A model generated the notes under the pieces. That model had not been told where the DNA came from. It searched no databases and saw only the letters and a program-made list of their open reading frames with translations. The translations under genes and the position numbers were made by a program. DNA of 23,340 nucleotides from Nitriliruptoraceae bacterium (GTDB lineage Bacteria > Actinomycetota > Nitriliruptoria > Nitriliruptorales > Nitriliruptoraceae): NCBI GenBank assembly GCA_007117945.1, contig SKTN01000130.1, forward strand, positions 1-23,340, in the 5' to 3' direction. Shown one piece after another: positions 1-7,554 of this stretch. Every line of letters begins with the position of its first letter. The stretch's first letter is position 1.

Positions 1-2406
1 CGGGTGACCCTGTCGTTGACCGTGGAGCCGGGCGGTGGTCCCGGTGCCCCCGAACGCCCCTCGGTGGAGCACCTGACCTTCCGTCGCGGCCCGGAGGGCT
101 TCCGTGAGCGCCGCCACCTCAGGGGCATCCACCCCCTGATCGCCGGCCGGCTGGACCTGTGGCGCTTCGAGGGGTTCGCGCTGACGCGGCTGCCCTCCTC
201 GGAGAGCGTCTACCTCTTCCACGCCCGCGCCCACGACAACCCTGAGGACGAGCGGCTGTTCGCCCTGGCCGAGGTGCGCGACCTCACCCCCGTCCACGAC
301 GAGCAGGGTCGCGTGGTGGCGCTGCCGGAGCTCGAGCAGGTGCTCGCCAGCACCCTGGACGACCTGCGCCGGGCACGGGCTGCCGCCCCGGCGGACAACG
401 GCCCGGACTGGAACCGTGTCGTGCTCCACGTCTGGCCGACGGTGCGCGTCCCCATCGAGGAGCTGGAACCGGTGGTGCGTGCGGTGGCACCGACCACCGA
501 GGGCCTCGGCCTCGAGCAGGTCGCCGTCCGGGCGCGGCTCGAGCTGCCCGACAGCCCACCACGCGACGTGATGGTGCGCATGTCGCGGCCCCCGGGCCAG
601 GGATTCACCCTACGGGTCACCGACCCGCCCAGCACGCCCCTGGTGAGCTTCGACGAGGTCAGCCGACAGGTCATCAAGGCGCGGCGCCGCGGCAGCGTCT
701 ACCCCTACGAGCTCGTTCCCCTGCTCACCCGGGACCGGGCTGCGCCGGGGACGCCGTCCGCTGCAGGGGCCGCGGCGCCCGGCTTCGTGGAGTACGACCT
801 CGACGAGGACGGTCGGCTGGTGGCCGTGGACCGGCCACCGGGCGGCAACCGCGCCGGGATCGTGGTCGGCACCGTGACCACCCGCACCTCCCGCTACCCC
901 GAGGGCATGACCCGGGTCGCGCTGTTCGGCGACCCCACCAAGGGGCTCGGCTCCATCGCCACCCGTGAGTGCGCCCTGATCAGCCAGGCCATCGACCTCG
1001 CGGCCCAGCTCGACGCCCCCATCGAGTGGTTCGCGGTCTCCTCCGGCGCCCGCATCGCGATGGACTCCGGGACGGAGAACATGGACGGTGTCGCCCACGT
1101 GCTGCGGCGCATCATCGAGTTCACCCAGGGCGGCGGACAGATCCACATCATCGTGTCCGGCATCAACGTGGGCGCCCAGCCCTACTGGAACGCCGAGGCC
1201 ACGATGCTGCAGCACACCAAGGGCATCCTGGTCATGACCCCTGACTCCGCCATGGTGCTCACGGGCAAGCAGGCGCTCGACTACTCCGGCGGGGTGTCGG
1301 CCGAGGACAACTTCGGCATCGGCGGCTACGACCGCGTGATGGGTCCCAACGGCCAGGCCCAGCACTGGGCACCGGACCTCGCCAGCGCCATCGAGGTGCT
1401 CTTCGCCCACTACGAGCACAGCTACGTCGCGCCCGGGGAGCGCTTCCCCCGGCCGGCGCCCACCACCGACGATCGCGAGCGCGACGTCCGTGGCTACCCC
1501 CACCAGGTCGAGGGCCTCGACTTCACGACCGTCGGCGAGGTGTTCGACGAGCGGACCAACCCGGGCCGTAAGAAGCCCTTCGACATCCGCACGATCATGC
1601 GGGCCGTCAGCGACCTCGACCACGAGCCCCTGGAGCGGTGGCGGGACATGGCGGATGCCGAGGTGGCGGTGGTCACCGATGCCCACCTCGGTGGCTACCC
1701 AGTGACGCTGCTCGGCATCGAGTCGCGACCCCTGCCGCGCCGCGGCCCCGTCCCGGCCGACGGCCCGGAGGGTTGGACGGCCGGGACGCTGTTCCCCCGC
1801 GCGTCCAAGAAGGTCGCCCGGGCCATCAACGCGGCCAGCGGTATCCGCCCGGTGGTGGTGCTGGCGAACCTGTCGGGCTTCGACGGGTCACCCGAGTCCC
1901 TGCGGGAGCTGCAGCTCGAGCTCGGGGCGGAGATCGGGCGGGCGATCGTCAACTTCGACGGTCCCGTGGTGTTCACCGTCATCTCGCGCTACCACGGCGG
2001 CGCCTTCGTGGTGTTCTCCAAGGCGCTCAACGACCACCTCGAGGTCGCCGCACTGGAGGGCTCCCACGCCTCGGTGATCGGGGGAGCCCCCGCCGCCGCC
2101 GTGGTCTTCGCCGGTGAGGTCAACCGGCGCACCGACCGCGACGAGCGACTGGTCGCCCTGCGCACACGCGTGCAGGAGGTCAACGGTCACGAGCAGGTGC
2201 AGCTGCGCGGGGAGCTGGAACGGCTGCGCGCCCAGATCCGCTCGGAGAAGCTCGGCGAGGTGGCCGCGGAGTTCGACGCGATCCACTCGATCGAGCGGGC
2301 CAGGCAGGTCGGCTCCGTCGACCGCATCGTCGCCCCCGGTCGGCTCAGGCCCTACCTGATCGATGCCGTGGAACGCGGCATGGCCGCGGTGGCCGGTCCC
2401 GCCTGA
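1..2406 (+). CDS. Multidomain acetyl/acyl-CoA carboxylase, C-terminal part (5' end outside window)
   Basis: The frame is open from base 1, so the protein probably begins upstream; a GTG at 4 is not a convincing start. About 800 residues are visible. Residues ~20-240 resemble the central region of eukaryotic-type acetyl-CoA carboxylase (HLRGIHPLIAGRLDLWR). Residues ~280-470 form the N-terminal half of the carboxyltransferase (SSGARIAMDSGTENMDG at 347-363, then GINVGAQPYWNAEA). Residues ~500-710 form the C-terminal half (GWTAGTLFPRASKKVARAIN, LANLSGFDGSPES, GGAPAAAVVFAGEV). The tail from ~711 has a helical stretch and ends in GSVDRIVAPGRLRPYL, typical of carboxyltransferases. This domain moves a carboxyl group from biotin to an acyl-CoA, making malonyl-CoA or a homologue. 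By family knowledge the biotin carboxylase and biotin carrier should lie upstream in the same polypeptide. Both carboxyltransferase halves are fused here, unlike separate AccA/AccD subunits. Acetyl- versus propionyl-CoA preference cannot be read from the sequence. Confidence 0.88.
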   Translation, partial: RVTLSLTVEPGGGPGAPERPSVEHLTFRRGPEGFRERRHLRGIHPLIAGRLDLWRFEGFALTRLPSSESVYLFHARAHDNPEDERLFALAEVRDLTPVHDEQGRVVALPELEQVLASTLDDLRRARAAAPADNGPDWNRVVLHVWPTVRVPIEELEPVVRAVAPTTEGLGLEQVAVRARLELPDSPPRDVMVRMSRPPGQGFTLRVTDPPSTPLVSFDEVSRQVIKARRRGSVYPYELVPLLTRDRAAPGTPSAAGAAAPGFVEYDLDEDGRLVAVDRPPGGNRAGIVVGTVTTRTSRYPEGMTRVALFGDPTKGLGSIATRECALISQAIDLAAQLDAPIEWFAVSSGARIAMDSGTENMDGVAHVLRRIIEFTQGGGQIHIIVSGINVGAQPYWNAEATMLQHTKGILVMTPDSAMVLTGKQALDYSGGVSAEDNFGIGGYDRVMGPNGQAQHWAPDLASAIEVLFAHYEHSYVAPGERFPRPAPTTDDRERDVRGYPHQVEGLDFTTVGEVFDERTNPGRKKPFDIRTIMRAVSDLDHEPLERWRDMADAEVAVVTDAHLGGYPVTLLGIESRPLPRRGPVPADGPEGWTAGTLFPRASKKVARAINAASGIRPVVVLANLSGFDGSPESLRELQLELGAEIGRAIVNFDGPVVFTVISRYHGGAFVVFSKALNDHLEVAALEGSHASVIGGAPAAAVVFAGEVNRRTDRDERLVALRTRVQEVNGHEQVQLRGELERLRAQIRSEKLGEVAAEFDAIHSIERARQVGSVDRIVAPGRLRPYLIDAVERGMAAVAGPA

Positions 2407-2434
2407 CCGCTGCGGTGACGTCGGGTCGCACCGC

Positions 2435-2809
2435 TCAGTTGGCGCTGCTCTGCTGCTCGGCGAGCTGGCGGTGGACGTCCTCCATGTCGAGGGCCTTGAT
2501 CTGCTCGATCAGGTCGACCAGGGACTCCTTGGGCAGCGCGCCGGCCTGGTTGAACACCAGCACGTTGTCCCGGAAGGCCATCAGGGTGGGGATGGAGCGG
2601 ATCTGGAAGGCGGCTGCGAGCTCCTGCTGCTGCTCGGTGTCGACCTTGCCGAACACCACGTCCTCGTGCTCGCCGGCAGCCTCCTCGTAGATGGGCGCGA
2701 ACATCTTGCAGGGGCCGCACCAGTCGGCCCAGAAGTCGACCAGGACGATCTCGTTCTCGTCGATGGTCTCGCGGAAGTCGTCTGCGGTCAGGTCCTTGGG
2801 AGTCGACAC
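2435..2809 (-). CDS. trxA: Thioredoxin
   Basis: This 124-residue cytoplasmic thioredoxin is a dithiol-disulfide reductant kept reduced by thioredoxin reductase. The active site WCGPC is at residues 30-34, preceded by VLVDFWAD, and the cis-proline is P74 in RSIPT. The fold is complete and carries about 17 extra residues (KALDMEDVHRQLAEQQSSAN), as in many actinobacterial thioredoxins. The frame is open upstream to 2989, but the GTG at 2809 is chosen because AAGGAA lies five bases before it and the residues upstream are low-complexity and unlike the family. It converges with the carboxylase gene (28 bases between stops) and diverges from the TetR gene. The family assignment is secure; the specific redox partner is unknown. 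Confidence 0.93.
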   Translation of the reverse strand: MSTPKDLTADDFRETIDENEIVLVDFWADWCGPCKMFAPIYEEAAGEHEDVVFGKVDTEQQQELAAAFQIRSIPTLMAFRDNVLVFNQAGALPKESLVDLIEQIKALDMEDVHRQLAEQQSSAN

Positions 2810-2905
2810 GTTGGTTCCTTGGGGGTGGTTGGATGCGCTGTGGCGCCGTCGGTGGAAGGGAACGCACGCATCGAGGTGGACATTCCCGTGCACGGCAGCG
2901 CGCAG

Positions 2906-2926
2906 CGGCCCCTGGCCACGGGGCCG
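2906..2926. promoter_or_regulatory. Palindrome between divergent trxA and tetR
   Basis: A 21-bp inverted repeat (CGGCCCC, seven bases TGGCCAC, then GGGGCCG) lies in the 246-base divergent region, about 100 bases upstream of the thioredoxin start and 130 upstream of the TetR start. Size and placement suit an autoregulatory TetR operator. It could also be a chance GC palindrome, as such sequences are common at this base composition. Confidence 0.28.
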
Positions 2927-3055
2927 AACGGCCGCGGAACCAACGACCGGGCCGCCGCGTCGAGACGCGCTGAGCGCAGTGGTACACACGAAGGGTCATC
3001 GACCGTACCGCCGAGCACCGACGACCCCGCTACAGGGGGCCGGGGGGAAGAACCT

Positions 3056-3742
3056 GTGACTACCGACACCCACCGTTCCAGCGCCGGAGCGGGGTCGGAG
3101 AGCGCCACCACCGACCGCAGGAGCGTCGAGGAACGCCGGCAGCAGCTGATCGACGCCGCACTGCAGGTGATGGCCGACCACGGCCTCGCCAAGGCCACGA
3201 CCCGCGCCATCACCGACGAGGCGGGGCTGGCACTGGGCGCCTTCCACTACGCCTTCAGCTCCAAGGACGAACTGCTCGGTGCCGTCATCGAGCAGGTCGT
3301 CGCAGAGATCGACGCCGCCCTGGTCCGCACCCTGGGGGCGGCCGAGCCCCGCGCGGACGACCCCGATGGTCGCGAGCTGGTCGTGGAGGTCCTGCACCGG
3401 TTCCTCACCGCCACCTGGGAGTACCTGGAGTCCACGCCGCAGCTGCAGCTCGCGCAGTACGAGCTGACCCTGCACGCCGTGCGCGATCCCGCGCTACGCC
3501 ACCTCGCGGAGCGGCAGTACGAGCTGTACAGCGCCACGGTCTCCCGGGCGCTCGGCACCCTCACGGGGGAGATCGGTGCGCAGCGGGCCGACCAGCTCGC
3601 CCGCTACGTGGTGGCCACGATCGACGGCCTGCTGCTGCAGTGGCTGGTCGAGGGCGACGACGAGGCCGCCCGCGCCCGCCTGACCCGCTACCTCAGGACC
3701 CTGCCGGCCATCGTCGACGCGCACTGCGAGCCCGTCGGCTGA
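3056..3742 (+). CDS. TetR/AcrR family transcriptional regulator
   Basis: This 228-residue one-component repressor-type regulator has its N-terminal helix-turn-helix at residues ~28-75 (RRQQLIDAALQVMADHG, then TTRAITDEAGLALGAFHYAF and SSKDELLGAVI). The rest is an all-helical ligand-binding and dimerisation domain that ends in LQWLVEGDDEAARARL. The frame is open upstream to 2363. The GTG at 3056 is chosen because GGGGGGAAG lies five bases before it and it gives a normal-length TetR with a short disordered N-terminus (residues 1-25). It is divergent from trxA and convergent with the acyl-CoA dehydrogenase gene. Neighbouring acyl-CoA genes make a fatty-acyl or CoA-ester ligand plausible, but that is inference. 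Confidence 0.9.
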   Translation: MTTDTHRSSAGAGSESATTDRRSVEERRQQLIDAALQVMADHGLAKATTRAITDEAGLALGAFHYAFSSKDELLGAVIEQVVAEIDAALVRTLGAAEPRADDPDGRELVVEVLHRFLTATWEYLESTPQLQLAQYELTLHAVRDPALRHLAERQYELYSATVSRALGTLTGEIGAQRADQLARYVVATIDGLLLQWLVEGDDEAARARLTRYLRTLPAIVDAHCEPVG

Positions 3743-3754
3743 GGCATCGGCCGT

Positions 3755-3779
3755 GCTCCCGCTCGCAGCGACCGGGAGC
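3755..3779. terminator. Convergent terminator between tetR and acyl-CoA dehydrogenase
   Basis: GCTCCCG (3755-3761) is complementary to CGGGAGC (3773-3779) across an 11-base loop. It sits between the TetR stop (3742) and the dehydrogenase stop (3780-3782), so it could serve both strands. There is no T-run, as is usual for high-GC actinobacterial terminators, and the stem is only 7 bp. Confidence 0.42.
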
Positions 3780-4925
3780 TCACACCCCGAGGGTGCGGCC
3801 GATGATCTCCTTCATGATCTCGTTCGTGCCGCCGTAGATCCGCTGGACCCGAGCGTCGACGTAGGCACGTGCGATGGGGTACTCGCGCATGTAGCCGTAC
3901 CCGCCGTGGAGCTGCACGCAGGTGTCGACCACCTCCCCGAGCAGGTCGGTGAGCCACCACTTGGCCATGGCGGCGTCCTCGACGCTGAGCTGGCCCTGGT
4001 TGTGGAGCGTCGTGCAGCGGTCGGCGAACTGCTGACCGATCGTGATGCGGGTGTGCATCTCCGCGAGCTGGAAGCGGGAGTTCTGGAAGGAGCCGATGGG
4101 GCGTCCGAAGGCCTCGCGCTCCTTGCAGTAGGCCAGCGTGACGTCGAAGGCCGCCTTCGCGCCGGCGATCGCGGCGACGCCGATGCCCAGGCGCTCCTGC
4201 GGCAGGGCCTGCATCAGGTAGACGAAGCCCTGGCCTTCCTCCCCCAGCAGGTTCTCGGGCGGGACAACCACGTCGGTGAAGAACAGCTCCGCGGTGTCCT
4301 GGGCGTGCATCCCGATCTTGTCGAGCTTGCGGCCCCGCGCGAACCCGTCCATCCCGCGCTCCACCACCAGCAGGCTGATGCCACCGTGGGTGGCCGCGGG
4401 GTCGGTCTTGGCGCACACGATGACCAGGTCGGCCTGGATGCCGTTGGTGATGAAGGTCTTGGCCCCGTTGAGCAGGTAGCTGCCATCGTCCTGACGGATC
4501 GCAGTGGTCGACATCGAGGCGAGGTCGGAACCGGTTCCGGGCTCGGTCATCGCGATGGCGGTGATCAGCTCGCCGGACGCCATCGGCGGGAACCAGCGCC
4601 GGCGCTGCTCCTCGGTGGCGTGGGCGAGGAAGTAGGGCACGATGACGTCGTTGTGCAGGGGGAAGCCCACACCGGAGGCACCGACCTTGGCGAGCTCCTC
4701 GGTGACGATCACGTTGTAGCGGAAGTCGGGCACGCCACCGCCGCCGTACGCCGTGGGCACGTCGGTGCACAGCAGCCCGAGCGCCCCGGCCTTGGTCCAC
4801 AGCTCCCGTGGCACGCAGCCCTCGCGCTCCCACTGCTCGTGGTGGGGCACCACCTCGTCGGCGACGAACCCGGCGACCATGTCCCGGAACACCTCGTGTT
4901 CCTCGGTGAAGATGTCCCGCTGCAC
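3780..4925 (-). CDS. Acyl-CoA dehydrogenase (LCAD/isovaleryl-CoA type catalytic site)
   Basis: This full-length, 381-residue FAD enzyme catalyses alpha,beta-dehydrogenation of an acyl-CoA, passing electrons to electron-transferring flavoprotein. The N-terminal helical domain is ~1-120; the middle beta domain has the flavin/substrate motif AMTEPGTGSDL (125-135) and KTFITNG (156-162); the C-terminal helical domain has EAFGRPIGSFQ (271-281), QLHGGYGYMREYP (338-350) and RIYGGTNEI (362-370). The catalytic base position of medium-chain enzymes (IYEGT) is a glycine here (G365), while LPQER (E244) sits where long-chain and isovaleryl-CoA dehydrogenases keep their catalytic glutamate. The GTG start has GGGAGG about seven bases upstream. 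It stands alone and is not obviously co-transcribed. The substrate could be a long-chain or branched acyl-CoA. Confidence 0.93.
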   Translation of the reverse strand: MQRDIFTEEHEVFRDMVAGFVADEVVPHHEQWEREGCVPRELWTKAGALGLLCTDVPTAYGGGGVPDFRYNVIVTEELAKVGASGVGFPLHNDVIVPYFLAHATEEQRRRWFPPMASGELITAIAMTEPGTGSDLASMSTTAIRQDDGSYLLNGAKTFITNGIQADLVIVCAKTDPAATHGGISLLVVERGMDGFARGRKLDKIGMHAQDTAELFFTDVVVPPENLLGEEGQGFVYLMQALPQERLGIGVAAIAGAKAAFDVTLAYCKEREAFGRPIGSFQNSRFQLAEMHTRITIGQQFADRCTTLHNQGQLSVEDAAMAKWWLTDLLGEVVDTCVQLHGGYGYMREYPIARAYVDARVQRIYGGTNEIMKEIIGRTLGV

Positions 4926-4952
4926 CTCGCGCCCTCCCAGGTCGCACCACTA

Positions 4953-4997
4953 CCCCGGACGCGGAACGAACCTCGCGGAGTCGTTCCGCTTCCGGGG
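4953..4997 (-). terminator. Long near-perfect inverted repeat, probable terminator
   Basis: Arms 4953-4969 and 4981-4997 are 17 bases each with one mismatch (left CCCCGGACGCGGAACGA) around an 11-base loop. It lies 50 bases after the stop of the lipoprotein gene and 28 bases before the acyl-CoA dehydrogenase start, both on the minus strand. A terminator for the lipoprotein transcript is the simplest reading. An operator for the dehydrogenase promoter is the alternative, because the arms would overlap any promoter there. No T-run follows. Confidence 0.55.
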
Positions 4998-5046
4998 ACG
5001 GTAGCCGCCCCGGTCGGCGCACGTGGTGCCCGGCGTGCGGCGGGGG

Positions 5047-6321
5047 TCAGGCGGGCAGGTGGCAGCCGAAGGTGCCCGCCGCGGCGACAGGGGCCGCCGC
5101 GCGGGGTGCGGCGGCCGCCACCACACGTTCCTGGCCCGTGGTCGTGCGCACGCCGACGCCGTGGACGTCGTTGAGGACCCCACCGTCGGCGTCGGTCACC
5201 TCGGGCGGCGCGAGCAGATCGAGGTGCTCCCCGGTCGCCACGTCCAGCACCAGCAGCCCCGGCGCGCTGCCGACGGCCACGTGCGGGTCGCCGGACAGCG
5301 GGTTCGGGCCGCGCTGGGTGACGTAGGCGACGCTGCCGTCGGGCGCGAAGTCGAGGATGTCGGGGGTGTCACCCGCGTCGAGGGTGTCCACCACCTCGAG
5401 GCTGTCAGCGTCGATGATCTGGCCGTCGTCGGAGCCACGGTTGACCTGCCAGAAGGCGGAGCCGTCCGGGGTCAGGCGCACGCCGTGGGCGTCGATGCCG
5501 TCGGAGGAGGCGGTGTGGACCACCGACAGGTCATCGGTGTCGAACACGTACCACTCGCCCTCGGTGTCCTCGCGGTCCTCGCCGAAGGTGCCCGACCAGT
5601 TCGCGATCGCCTGGCTGCCGTCGGCGGTGAAGCCGACGCCGCAGTTGGCCCGGATCGCTGTGGGGTCGTAGGCGTGGACCACCTCGGCGCTGGCGGTGTC
5701 GAAGACGAACAACCCGCCCTGCTCGATCCCGGGCCCGAGGGTGACCCAGGCACGGCCCTGTTCGTCGTAGTCGTGGCAGACGGGGGAGAAGGACGGCCAC
5801 TCGTGGTCCGTGGCGGCCAGCAGCGGCTCGACGTCGATGGTCCGGGCGATCTCGAAGCTCGGCGTCGCTGCATCGAGGTCGAGGGGGATCTCCACCAGCT
5901 GCTCGGCCCCGATGGCCGCGACCCACACGGCCTCGTCATCGGGGGTGACCGCCGCCATGTGGGTGCCGGCGCCCGTGGGCAGCACGGCCTCGACGCTGCG
6001 CTCCACAGCGTCGAGCACGATCGTGACCCCGCCGGCGGTGGCGGCGACGAAGGCGTAGCGGTCCCCGGTGTCGAAGTCGATCATGTGGGGCACGGTGCGA
6101 CCCGCCTCGGGATCGAAGTCGGGGTCCACCTCGCGCAGCGCCTCGGGCGAGACATCGATCACCGCCACCTGTTCGTGGTCGGCGTCGTAGACGTGGATGC
6201 GGTCGGTGCCCTGGTCCAGGGACCAGACCTCGTGCGCCTGGTCGTCATCTGCGCCCGTGCAGGCGGCGAGCAGCAGGGCGCCGGTGGCCAGCAGCAGGCG
6301 ACGGGAGGATGGGATCTTCAC
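5047..6321 (-). CDS. Secreted lipoprotein with beta-propeller-like (YVTN/YncE-type) repeats
   Basis: The 424-residue protein has a lipoprotein signal: a short basic N-terminus (MKIPSSRR), a hydrophobic core LLLATGALLLAA and the modified cysteine at C21 in LAAC, so it should be anchored outside the membrane. The mature part is acidic and shows several blade-like repeats of the kind xxxxTPDGSxxxVxNRGSxxxxxIDxxSLEVVxTL: HMAAVTPDDEAVWVAAIG, GVGFTADGSQAIANWSG, GVRLTPDGSAFWQVNRG and ILDFAPDGSVAYVTQRG. This pattern fits YVTN/YncE-like propellers. The C-terminus turns alanine-rich (VVAAAAPRAAAPVAAAG) and ends CHLPA. No catalytic motif is recognised; a binding or scaffold role is only a family inference. 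It lies downstream of the small membrane protein gene with a hairpin in between, so it is probably transcribed separately. Confidence 0.8.
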   Translation of the reverse strand: MKIPSSRRLLLATGALLLAACTGADDDQAHEVWSLDQGTDRIHVYDADHEQVAVIDVSPEALREVDPDFDPEAGRTVPHMIDFDTGDRYAFVAATAGGVTIVLDAVERSVEAVLPTGAGTHMAAVTPDDEAVWVAAIGAEQLVEIPLDLDAATPSFEIARTIDVEPLLAATDHEWPSFSPVCHDYDEQGRAWVTLGPGIEQGGLFVFDTASAEVVHAYDPTAIRANCGVGFTADGSQAIANWSGTFGEDREDTEGEWYVFDTDDLSVVHTASSDGIDAHGVRLTPDGSAFWQVNRGSDDGQIIDADSLEVVDTLDAGDTPDILDFAPDGSVAYVTQRGPNPLSGDPHVAVGSAPGLLVLDVATGEHLDLLAPPEVTDADGGVLNDVHGVGVRTTTGQERVVAAAAPRAAAPVAAAGTFGCHLPA

Positions 6322-6334
6322 AGCGGCAGCCTCA

Positions 6335-6418
6335 GGGTGCGGGTGCGGTCGGTGTCCCGGGCCGGGTGGGCCCGGTGCGGGTGCGGTCGACGCCGCGGGC
6401 CGGATCGGCCCGGTGCGG
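6335..6418. repeat. 38-bp direct tandem repeat, about 2.2 copies
   Basis: Copies begin at 6335 and 6373 and share GGTGCGGGTGCGGTCG and, further on, CGGGCCGG followed by GGCCC; a third copy starts at 6411 and breaks off after eight bases. About 32 of 39 positions agree between the first two. The repeat lies directly upstream of the lipoprotein start, where its promoter would be expected. Confidence 0.7.
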
Positions 6419-6445
6419 CGGCGGACGCTACGCAGCCACCGGCCG

Positions 6446-6467
6446 TCCCACCGGCCTGACGGTGGGA
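6446..6467 (-). terminator. Hairpin downstream of small membrane protein gene
   Basis: TCCCACCG (6446-6453) and CGGTGGGA (6460-6467) form a perfect 8-bp stem with a six-base loop, 32 bases past the TAG stop at 6499. Position and shape suit a terminator that separates this gene from the lipoprotein gene. No T-run is present. Confidence 0.5.
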
Positions 6468-6498
6468 ACCGTGCGAACCTCGGCGCGGGAGGCCGCGG

Positions 6499-6738
6499 CT
6501 ACCAGATCCCCGCGCGGTCGATCGCGACGACACCGATGACGGTCAGCACCACCCCGATCCCGACGCGCAGCCACAGGGCGGTGATCCGCGAGGACGGCAC
6601 CTCGGTCCCCTCGTCAGCGCCGGGAAAGACCCCCGTGCGGTGGTAGCGCAGGAGCGCTGCCAGGGTGCCGATGGCCATGGCGGCCCCCACCGCTGCGAAG
6701 GTGCCGACCAGCAGGAACGCCCAGGACGTCTCGCCCAC
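6499..6738 (-). CDS. Small two-helix membrane protein of unknown function
   Basis: The 79-residue product has two predicted membrane helices: residues ~5-31 (WAFLLVGTFAAVGAAMAIG) and ~52-75 (ITALWLRVGIGVVLTVIGVV). They are joined by a short polar loop RYHRTGVFPGADEGTEVPSS. I do not recognise a family. Several starts are possible (frame open to 6867); the GTG at 6738 is chosen because GGAGAGG lies about five bases before it and the residues upstream are cysteine- and arginine-rich and look non-coding. The gene is divergent from the SRPBCC gene (155 bases between starts) and ends in TAG. Coding status rests on the clean hydrophobic pattern and the ribosome site. Confidence 0.62.
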   Translation of the reverse strand: MGETSWAFLLVGTFAAVGAAMAIGTLAALLRYHRTGVFPGADEGTEVPSSRITALWLRVGIGVVLTVIGVVAIDRAGIW

Positions 6739-6893
6739 CCTCACCTCTCCATCGCTGCCGGGGCCGAGTGTACGAGGCACCGGGCGTCCACCACTGCCCG
6801 GGCACCGAAACCTCTGCAGAGCGCAGGCACCCACCGCGCAGACCCGACACGCACCCGCGGTCGCCACCGGCGACCCCCCGACAGGAGCCCGAC

Positions 6894-7337
6894 ATGGCCC
6901 GCATCAGCGCACCCCTGCAGGTCCCCGCCGCCGTGGAAGCGGCCTTCGACCACGTCGCGGACTTCACGACCTCGGCGGAGTGGGATCCCGGCATCACCGC
7001 GGCACGCCGGCTGGACGACGGCCCGATCGGGCTCGGCTCCCGTTTCGAGGTCCGGCTCGCTCTGGGGCCGGTGACGGTGCCCCTGGTCTACGAGATCACG
7101 ACCTACGAGCGGCCGCACCGCGTCGTGCTGACCACCCGTGGAGCCCTGCACCGTGGCGAGGACGACGTGCGCTTCGCCGCCACCGAGCAGGGCACCGAGG
7201 TGACCTGGAACGCCCTGTTCGCCCTGCGCGGGCCCGGGCTGCTCGTCGACCCGTTGCTCGGGGTCGGGTTCCGGCGCACAGCGGACAAGGCCGTTGAGGG
7301 CCTCGAGCGGTCCCTTCGTGCGCTGACCACGGACTGA
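6894..7337 (+). CDS. SRPBCC (polyketide cyclase/dehydrase-like) family protein
   Basis: This 147-residue protein is of the START-like hydrophobic-pocket fold. The order is typical: an N-terminal strand and helix (ISAPLQVPAAVEAAFDHVADF), the EWDPGITAARRLDDGPIGLGSRF segment (residues ~29-51), a run of beta strands (VPLVYEITTYERPHRVVL, GTEVTWNALFAL) and the long C-terminal helix (RRTADKAVEGLERSLRAL). Such proteins bind a small hydrophobic ligand, and most actinobacterial members have no known substrate. The ATG at 6894 is chosen over upstream starts because CAGGAG lies six bases before it and the fold begins there. It appears to be a single-gene unit followed by a 386-base repeat-rich gap. No function beyond ligand binding can be claimed. 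Confidence 0.85.
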   Translation: MARISAPLQVPAAVEAAFDHVADFTTSAEWDPGITAARRLDDGPIGLGSRFEVRLALGPVTVPLVYEITTYERPHRVVLTTRGALHRGEDDVRFAATEQGTEVTWNALFALRGPGLLVDPLLGVGFRRTADKAVEGLERSLRALTTD

Positions 7338-7402
7338 CGCGCGGACCGGGACCCGGGCCGGCGGCGGGCGATCTCGACCGCGGCAGGCCCCGGCGCCCAC
7401 AC

Positions 7403-7440
7403 CCGGCGACGCCTCACCCCCCGGCGACGCCTCACCCCCC
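7403..7440. repeat. 18-bp direct tandem repeat, two copies
   Basis: CCGGCGACGCCTCACCCC occurs at 7403-7420 and again at 7421-7438 without a gap, followed by CC and a diverging start of a third copy. It is part of the repeat-rich 7338-7723 gap between the SRPBCC and lipoprotein genes. Confidence 0.85.
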
Positions 7441-7442
7441 GG

Positions 7443-7484
7443 CGGTGGTCGGTCCCTGGGCTGGAGCCCAGGGACCGACCACCG
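7443..7484. repeat. Perfect 19-bp palindrome with tetraloop (copy 1 of a palindrome pair)
   Basis: Arms 7443-7461 and 7466-7484 are fully complementary (core GGTGGTCGGTCCCTGGGC) around the loop TGGA. It lies 105 bases after the SRPBCC stop, so it could end that transcript. A diverged second copy 40 bases on suggests a repeat family rather than a plain terminator. No T-run follows on either strand. Confidence 0.8.
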
Positions 7485-7516
7485 TGCACCGCCCGACGAC
7501 CCGACACCGCTCGGAA

Positions 7517-7554
7517 GTGGCTCATCCCTGGGCTCCTGCCCAGGGAACGACCAC
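7517..7554. repeat. Diverged second palindrome (copy 2)
   Basis: TCCCTGGGC (7525-7533), loop TCCT, GCCCAGGGA (7538-7546) form a perfect 9-bp inner stem; after a four-base internal mismatch GTGG (7517-7520) pairs with CCAC (7551-7554). The inner arms match copy 1 exactly, while the loop and outer arms have drifted. Confidence 0.75.
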
